From positions 37,978,283-38,042,282 of the forward strand of contig OU612066.1 of NCBI GenBank assembly GCA_914767715.1: a stretch of DNA of 64,000 bases. The letters are read 5' to 3'. A program made the position numbers and the translations under genes. The stretch is from Membranipora membranacea (taxonomy: Eukaryota; Bryozoa; Gymnolaemata; Cheilostomatida; Membraniporidae). Under the pieces are notes generated by a model. It did no database searches and had not been told where the DNA came from. It saw nothing but the letters and a program-made list of their open reading frames with translations. Each line of letters opens with the position of its first letter. Within the stretch, counting starts at the first letter, position 1. Positions 58,601-64,000 of this stretch are shown here, one piece after another.

Positions 58601-59974
58601 GACATAGATTAATATTTAAATTCACACCAGCTCTGTCGAGTTAAGGACAAGTCTGTTCTCCTTTTGATGCCCGATCACAGGGCAGCAAATCTGGTTATCT
58701 CTACTGTATACCAAACCCTTACCCCAAACAACAGCGATGTAGCAAATAAACTTTTAACTAAATTTACTCAGGGAGAGTGGTAGGGGTAGGTATATCCCAC
58801 CCTCCCTGATTTACGTTAGATTCAATTCAGAGTTGTCCAGTGCCGCTGCAGGGGGACACAACTTGGATGTTAGACACATTTTCCTCATTGTTTGTAAAAT
58901 TTCAATCAGTGATTATGCCGCCCTGGTAGGTAGCATTTCAGCTCCCTTTTAATGTTTCGTACATAGATCATTCCAATATGGTTCAAGAGTTTGTAGCTTT
59001 AATGCTCTCGTTAGAGATCGGAGAGTATATAGGTTTGAACTTACTGATTTTGATCCTTGATTATCTTGTGTTTTTATATTTGCAGCAGCAGTCCAATATG
59101 CTGATGAATATAAATGATGATGACTGTTGTGATATGGAGGATTATACATCAGCCTATGATGCCATGGATGGAGAAGGTGCCGTAGATTACTCACAGTACG
59201 GTATAACTACACAAGCATCCTCATCTCGTGTTACATCATTTCAACATGAGGGATACTGCTTGTAAGTAAAAACTACACAAAATCTGTTTATAGTCAAAAA
59301 TATCGATGTGACTCCCTCTTGACTCCTGCAGCACCCATCACCAGGCAGTGAATAGCTCGTGCACTGACTGATTGTGCTATCTCAGCTATAAATGATGGGT
59401 TGATGCGCTTATCGTAAAGCCTGCTATTCAAATGATATTTTTAACCCTGATTAAAATGGGAATACAATACATTCAGCACTTTCTCTCTTCCAATAACTTG
59501 TTCACAAACTCTTTTTGGCATTTATCATGGACAAGCAACTCCTAGATCAGATTAATTGCCAACAGGGCAGGGAGTTAGTGGATATCTGTCCCAAACTCCC
59601 TGTTTTCAAGAAACATACGGATTTTTTTACATTTGTTTTTATGTTATTGATTTCCTTTTTAATCCGATATGCCAACATAATGCAAGTTTTATGCATTTTA
59701 TCATTTTTATTGTACCAAAACCTGTAAGGGCGGCCACTTTTATTAAGGTAGCATACCAATGGTTTGAAATAAAGGTTATATTATTATTATTTGTATTAAT
59801 ATTCAACATATATTCAGATTCTCCATTCATGGTTTCCACTGCCTAACACTGATCTAAATATGTGATTGTAGCGGAGCTGAGACGAGCCCTAATAGCGGAA
59901 ACGTCAAGTGTTACTGTCGGCCCTCATGGGATACAATGCTGGATAACAAATCTTATAACTCTGATGTATACTAA
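55645..59974 (+). CDS. Unrecognised Gln/Asp-rich protein (5 exons, about 211 aa)
   Basis: Exons 55645-55799 (possible start ATG 55659, frame open upstream), 56097-56168, 56908-57051, 59086-59261 and 59872-59974; all junction phases fit. Blocks: MPASPIKWSAFAGPEVEQVF; a basic patch LPRKRLCVWQQQQHQ; an acidic/Gln region DNDDQMEMEE, SILSQQIYQTVSQSQQ; a second acidic stretch NINDDDCCDMEDY; C-terminus CYCRPSWDTMLDNKSYNSDV-Y. Exon 4 can also be read to a stop at 59265, but that stop overlaps a strong donor (CTT/GTAAGT) and the next acceptor restores the frame. There is no signal peptide or known domain; the basic patch could be a nuclear localisation signal and the composition would suit a transcriptional or nuclear adaptor, which is speculation. 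An additional 5' exon is possible. Confidence 0.65.
56823..56849. mobile_element. 27-bp micro-MITE (family A ends) with 8-bp target duplication
   Basis: A near-perfect 27-bp palindrome, CATAGACTTAATA / TATTAAGTCTATG around one central base, flanked by the exact duplication GGTAAGAC at 56815-56822 and 56850-56857. Its CATAGAC/GTCTATG ends equal those of the MITEs at 4378-6940 and 61041-61460. In an intron of the Gln/Asp-rich gene. Confidence 0.82.
57188..57330 (+). repeat. tRNA-derived SINE-like sequence
   Basis: gtagcccagttgttacagtg (A-box-like) and gggttcgaatcctg (B box) in the right order, then an unrelated body. The predicted acceptor stem does not pair, so it is not a working tRNA. Different in sequence from the SINE at 39050. 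Confidence 0.7.
57703..57743. mobile_element. Micro-palindromic insertion, 41 bp, with 8-bp duplication
   Basis: cacaaacatgtaaata / tatttacatgtttatg around a 9-bp centre, flanked by AGTGTAAC at 57695-57702 and 57744-57751. Starts CA and ends TG like the others. Next to an (AT)n tract at 57672-57695. Confidence 0.72.
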
Positions 59975-61040
59975 GCTCCGCCCCTCAGGCTCTGTCTGTC
60001 TGTGTGTCTCTCAGGCTCTGAATCTCGAGCTGCTCTTTATAGAATATATCACATGTGTGGACGGCATCCTCTCCGTCTCATCTGGGAGGTCTTAACTCTG
60101 ATGCTACATGGCTGATCTCAATACTTACAACTGAGAAAAAGTGGTCAATATACAAATTAATTCTCTCTTATTTTTCTCATTTACTCCCGGCTCTGACCTC
60201 TGACCCTCTGCAATGTATAGAGTGGTCTCTTCCTTTTGATTACGATTACGATCATCGTACCATCAATTGTTTTATATATGTTAGTATATGTTAGTATATG
60301 TTAGTGTTTGTTTATATTGTATATCTGGTAATAGAATGTTTGTTTATATTTTATTTCTCTATCTCTACATTTGTAACCTCAGATATTCATGTATACTAAG
60401 TGAAGATTATATACCTCGATGTTGATATTTAGTATTAGACCTGAACTTATGTAGGACCAGTTGAGCCTGTACATTCATTACAGTTTGTAAATGACATGCT
60501 TTGTTCACTTTCTAGGTTCTCTATTGTTATTATTATTATGAGCTTAGTTCCCTTTTTCAATATATTGTTCTCATATTTCTATCCTGGTTGGTGTTGACAA
60601 AGCGCCTTTTCATGTTTTGATCATTTTGAGGACAAACACCTCACTAACCCAGGTTATCCGAATAATGTGTCATATATGTATATATATCCTCTATATAAAT
60701 ATATTTATATAGCTATGTGTTTGACTAACAACACATCATTTGCATACTTTTAGTCAGTCTGCAGTGCACCACATTACATGTTTGTACATATATTTATAGT
60801 ACAACAATAGTTTTATTAAACTTTTTGATAAAATCTGTATGGATCCTTTTTTGATTTTTGACGACACGAAAGTGTTAGACTTGGGAATTGGTAAACGTTT
60901 TCTTTCGCAAGCTAAGCTTGTAAAAAAAGATTGTTAGGTTATAATAAATTCACGAAAAATACTTTGGTTATTTCATTCAGTGCTAACCTCTGCACAGGTT
61001 TCTGGTATCGCAGTCCGTCGTCTCACTCTCTGGGTCCAGC
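59975..61040. other. Intergenic interval
   Basis: Probable 3' region of the Gln/Asp-rich gene, then AT-rich sequence with a short (gttagtatat)3 repeat near 60278-60304. No further gene recognised. Confidence 0.5.
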
Positions 61041-61460
61041 CATAGACTAAATAATAAACCTAGACAGGACACCATATACAGCTGAAGTGAGGCACTTAAT
61101 TGTTGGGTGACATAACGTCATTGGAAGGTGTAGAAGCAATGATGCTATCATTGATTACTGTTCATAATCCAGGCTTTTTGTTCATCACTCAATCAATTTT
61201 GATCGTATTTTAAATTTGAAAATTACTTTACAATCAGCAGTATTTGTTATCAACTTGATGCTATTTCTTCTTCAAATTTTTTTTGCCAAAATCTGATCAA
61301 AATTGATGGAGTTATCGAAAAGAAACCTGGATTTTTGACAGTAATCAATGATAGCATCATTGCATCTACTACTTCCAATGTTGTTACGTCGCCCACAATT
61401 AAATGCCTCAATGCTAATGTTCCATATAGTGTCCTGTCTAGGTTTATTATTATGTCTATG
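61041..61460. mobile_element. Family-A hAT-like MITE, 420 bp, intact ends
   Basis: Starts CATAGACTAAATAATAAACC and ends as its inverse (...ggtttattattatgtctatg), with the exact 8-bp duplication GGTCCAGC at 61033-61040 and 61461-61468. The arms pair through gaggcacttaatt and the centre. Best reference copy of the family here. Confidence 0.9.
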
Positions 61461-62014
61461 GGTCCAGCCTGCTCAGGCTGCCCTGAGTCCATTTGTATAT
61501 TAGAAACCAAATCACTATAAAGGGTTTTCTGCCCTTGTCATACTGACACAACAAAATGATGTTATTTTGGGGAAACTACTCGCATTGCTGCAGAGGTACA
61601 ACTTCCGGTAGAAAAAGAAAAAAATTAAATTTGTAAACTCAATGATTGTGAACAGCATTGTTTTTTTGTTGCTGAAGCATTGTAAAGAATTTTTCATTGA
61701 GAATTTACTGAGCATTAGATATTACATAGCCCATTGAGAGCAGAAATATCAAGACAATATCACAGAATATCATGCCATCAGATAGCAGAACAAGGTAATT
61801 AATTCTGCCATGACCCAGTCCAGTGCAACCAGACCTGATATTAATGATGATTAATAAAAAATAAAATACCCCAAAATAATTAGTATATACAAACCAATGA
61901 CTAGGAGTAACCTTGATGCAAACAAACACCAATCAGCCACAACAACATAACAATGATGACACTGGACTGTAACCAAAAATGTCTGGAGTTTGCAATGCAA
62001 TGGAATGGTTACTC

Positions 62015-62391
62015 CACAGGTCTACTTCAAAACCTGGGATTTTGGCAATGTTTGACCACAGACAGCAGATCACTGACAGTTGATTTGATGAGTTGCAGCC
62101 TTGTGTGTGAGTCACTTCTCTCTCATTGGTCAGAATATTATATTCTGATCAATGAGAGAGAAGTGACTCACTCATCTGAGCAACGCATTTGGCGGGTACA
62201 GAAGCTGCGCAGCTGCGGTAACTTGGTTCATGCACAGCTTCACATCTTCACCACAACAAACACAAACCACACACACAAGGCTGCGATTCATCAAATCAAC
62301 TGTCAGTGACCTGCTGTCTGTGGTTTGACTGCCCCCCTCAAGGGGGGCAGTCAAACATTGCCAAAATCCCAGGTTTTGGAGTAGACCTGTG
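62015..62391. mobile_element. Family-D hAT-like fold-back MITE, 377 bp
   Basis: Starts CACAGGTCTACTTCAAAACC and ends with the inverse (...ggttttggagtagacctgtg). The exact 8-bp duplication GGTTACTC lies at 62007-62014 and 62392-62399. Long arms (gacagcagatcactgacag and its inverse), and a near-perfect palindrome gagtcacttctctctcatt / aatgagagagaagtgactc near the middle (62109-62172). The 118-aa frame across it is not a gene. Confidence 0.9.
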
Positions 62392-62399
62392 GGTTACTC

Positions 62400-63502
62400 A
62401 TACATACTGGTGTTCTTCTAACATTATCTCAAGATTATAGTTGATATATATTATAATATATATATATATATATATTATATAGTAATTGGTTTTCCACAGA
62501 CAGAGTCTCACTTCTGACTCAAAGTAACTAAGTGAGAATAGACAGGGACAACATTGCATGCAAAATTGGTACATGTATTGACAAAACTACAGTCTACTGC
62601 ATCAGGGAGTTGGACTGCATAACTTGTTTGTCAGCCCCCTCCTTAGCTGGGAAGATTGCAGCTTGCCCAGGCTCCCTTTTTGTTGTTGAAGATACTTCAT
62701 AATTGAGGAGATGTATCAAAATTCTCATAGTCTCTGAAGTCTAAAAGAATTTTTGTGAGCAGTTCCTGAACAGGATTATTGAAAACACTACTACCAAGCT
62801 AGTCTGAGCCCCCCAGACTTTTGCCCCTCGCCCGACGGCCCCCCGGCGAGGGAAAGTCTGAGAACAATGCAGGATCTTGCTGGAGTTGTCTGCTATTGAG
62901 TGTTATAAGTTAATAAAGGGGAGCACTAAAACTGCAATATCTATTGATTTCTATTTGTGCCACCTACTGTATTGCTCCAGGTATGAGAGTTTTCCAGGCA
63001 GACTCTGGGAAAAGTAGCCTCATGTTTGGGCAATACCCATGTAGTGAAGAAAATCTCAACCAGAATTTCTTTCATTTTGAATGAGGGCGGTCATTCATGA
63101 CATTGACAAAAGGTCATACAATGTGTATTTTTGGACCCTAGGCTATATGAAGTAAGATTAATGTAGAAGTAATGAGAGGAAAAATCCAAGCAAATCCTGC
63201 AAAGTGCATAGACTACTACCAAGCCATTCCATACATACCTCATTTGATTGAATTTGTCACTTGCAACTCTCTATCTACATACTTTTTTTAAAATTCACAA
63301 ACAATCTAGTTGAAACTCTCCTATGACAACAGGAAATCAGGGATTGTACTGAGATCATGAACACTGGAGTTGTGACGATGGTATCTAACAGGATACATCA
63401 TACATTTTATTTGCTAATTTATTGGCTGTACTCCTTAAATTGGAAATCACAAATAAGGAGTGTAGCGAAGCTTGCAGTAGCCTTAATCTTTTTTTCTTAC
63501 AG
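62400..63502. other. Non-coding interval
   Basis: Contains an (AT)n tract at 62452-62478 and a short GC-rich palindromic patch at 62810-62860. Either intergenic or an intron of the following RS-rich gene, whose earlier exons were not found. Confidence 0.5.
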
Positions 63503-64000
63503 GGTGTTGGATAGCTTTGCTGACAAGATATACCCGAGAAGGTCACCCTCACCTCGAAGGAGAAGCCGGTCACAGCCCAGAGGGAAAAGATTAGATAAGA
63601 AACCTAACAGACGCTCTCGTTCACCCATGACAAAAAGGTCAAGGTCTAGAAGTAGAGGAAAGAACATGCGTTCACCTAGTCCACAGAGGAAAAATAGATC
63701 ACGTTCAACTCGCAGAAATAAGAGATCACCATCCCCCAGAAACAGCAACAGGTTTGATTCACAAAACAGGGGCTTTTCTAACCAAGTGCTTGTGTTAAAC
63801 CTGTTGTGATGATTTCTTGTAAATAGCCAATTGATGGTCTGTTATCCATGAGAGAAAAATACGACTAATGAAAAAATTCTAATCAAAATTCAATCGTTAA
63901 TTTGCTGATTTTTTTGCAGGCGAGGTAGCGCTCGTTCTCCACAAAACAAAAGCCGCAGGGATTCCAGACATTCACGCAGTCGTTCAAGTTCTCACACTAA
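63503..64000 (+). CDS. Arg/Ser-rich (RS-domain) protein, partial
   Basis: Exon 63503-63751 (acceptor ttacag, donor AACAG/GTTTGA) reads VLDSFADKIYPRRSPSPRRR, then repeated RSRS/RSPSPR blocks. The next exon begins at 63920 (acceptor tttgcag) in the matching phase and continues RS-rich (ARSPQNKSRRDSRHSRSRSS) to the window edge. RS domains mark splicing-related nuclear proteins phosphorylated by SR kinases. No RRM or other named domain is visible, so the family member cannot be named. The 5' exons were not found and the 3' end is outside the window. Confidence 0.75.

Noticed and set aside
61953-62309. 118-aa protein
   Set aside because: The frame runs through the fold-back MITE 62015-62391.

Overview
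The window is animal nuclear DNA. The evidence is GT-AG introns of about 80 bp to 5 kb, genes with many exons, abundant short DNA transposons, tRNA-derived SINEs, and genes typical of flagellated metazoans (dynein regulatory complex DRC1, an MKRN2OS homologue, a death-domain adaptor). It is AT-rich. A sponge or another early-branching or marine invertebrate would fit, but nothing here fixes the phylum. Exon models were read by hand from splice signals, reading phase and recalled protein families; no alignment program was run.

Layout. Positions 1-25368, minus strand: a long valyl-tRNA synthetase gene, most like mitochondrial VARS2. Fifteen coding exons (744 codons) are resolved; the C-terminus lies off the left edge and the N-terminal exon(s) are unresolved. 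Its introns hold a LINE reverse-transcriptase fragment, microsatellites, minisatellites and a nested set of MITEs (4378-6940). Positions 28102-30068, plus strand: an MKRN2OS-like gene, preceded by an overlapping spliced reading frame. Positions 31059-37043, minus strand: a complete DRC1 gene (14 coding exons, 756 aa). It is head-to-head with a complete RPL11 gene (37176-40286, 5 exons, 179 aa), and RPL11 carries two almost identical U43-type box C/D snoRNAs in introns 2 and 4. Positions 43912-51141, plus strand: a ten-exon, 443-aa death-domain protein with a long low-complexity N-terminus and a beta-prone motif that weakly resembles a RHIM. Positions 52411-53013: an intronless gene for a 200-aa secreted protein with four cysteines. 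Positions 55645-59974: an unrecognised Gln/Asp-rich protein. Positions 63503-64000: the start of an RS-rich protein that runs off the right edge.

The most unusual signal is in the DNA rather than the genes. Several near-perfect palindromes of only 27, 27, 38, 38 and 41 bp, all beginning CA and ending TG, are each flanked by an exact 7-8 bp direct repeat. They look like complete insertions reduced to their terminal inverted repeats. One of them (56823-56849) has the same CATAGAC ends as larger MITEs in this window that also have 8-bp target-site duplications, which suggests hAT-type 'micro-MITEs'. Other points of interest are the nested MITE stack, a 30-bp duplication that copies a VARS2 splice donor in frame, the paired U43 snoRNAs in RPL11, and the death-domain gene. 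No CRISPR array, rRNA gene, intact tRNA gene or transposase-coding element was recognised.
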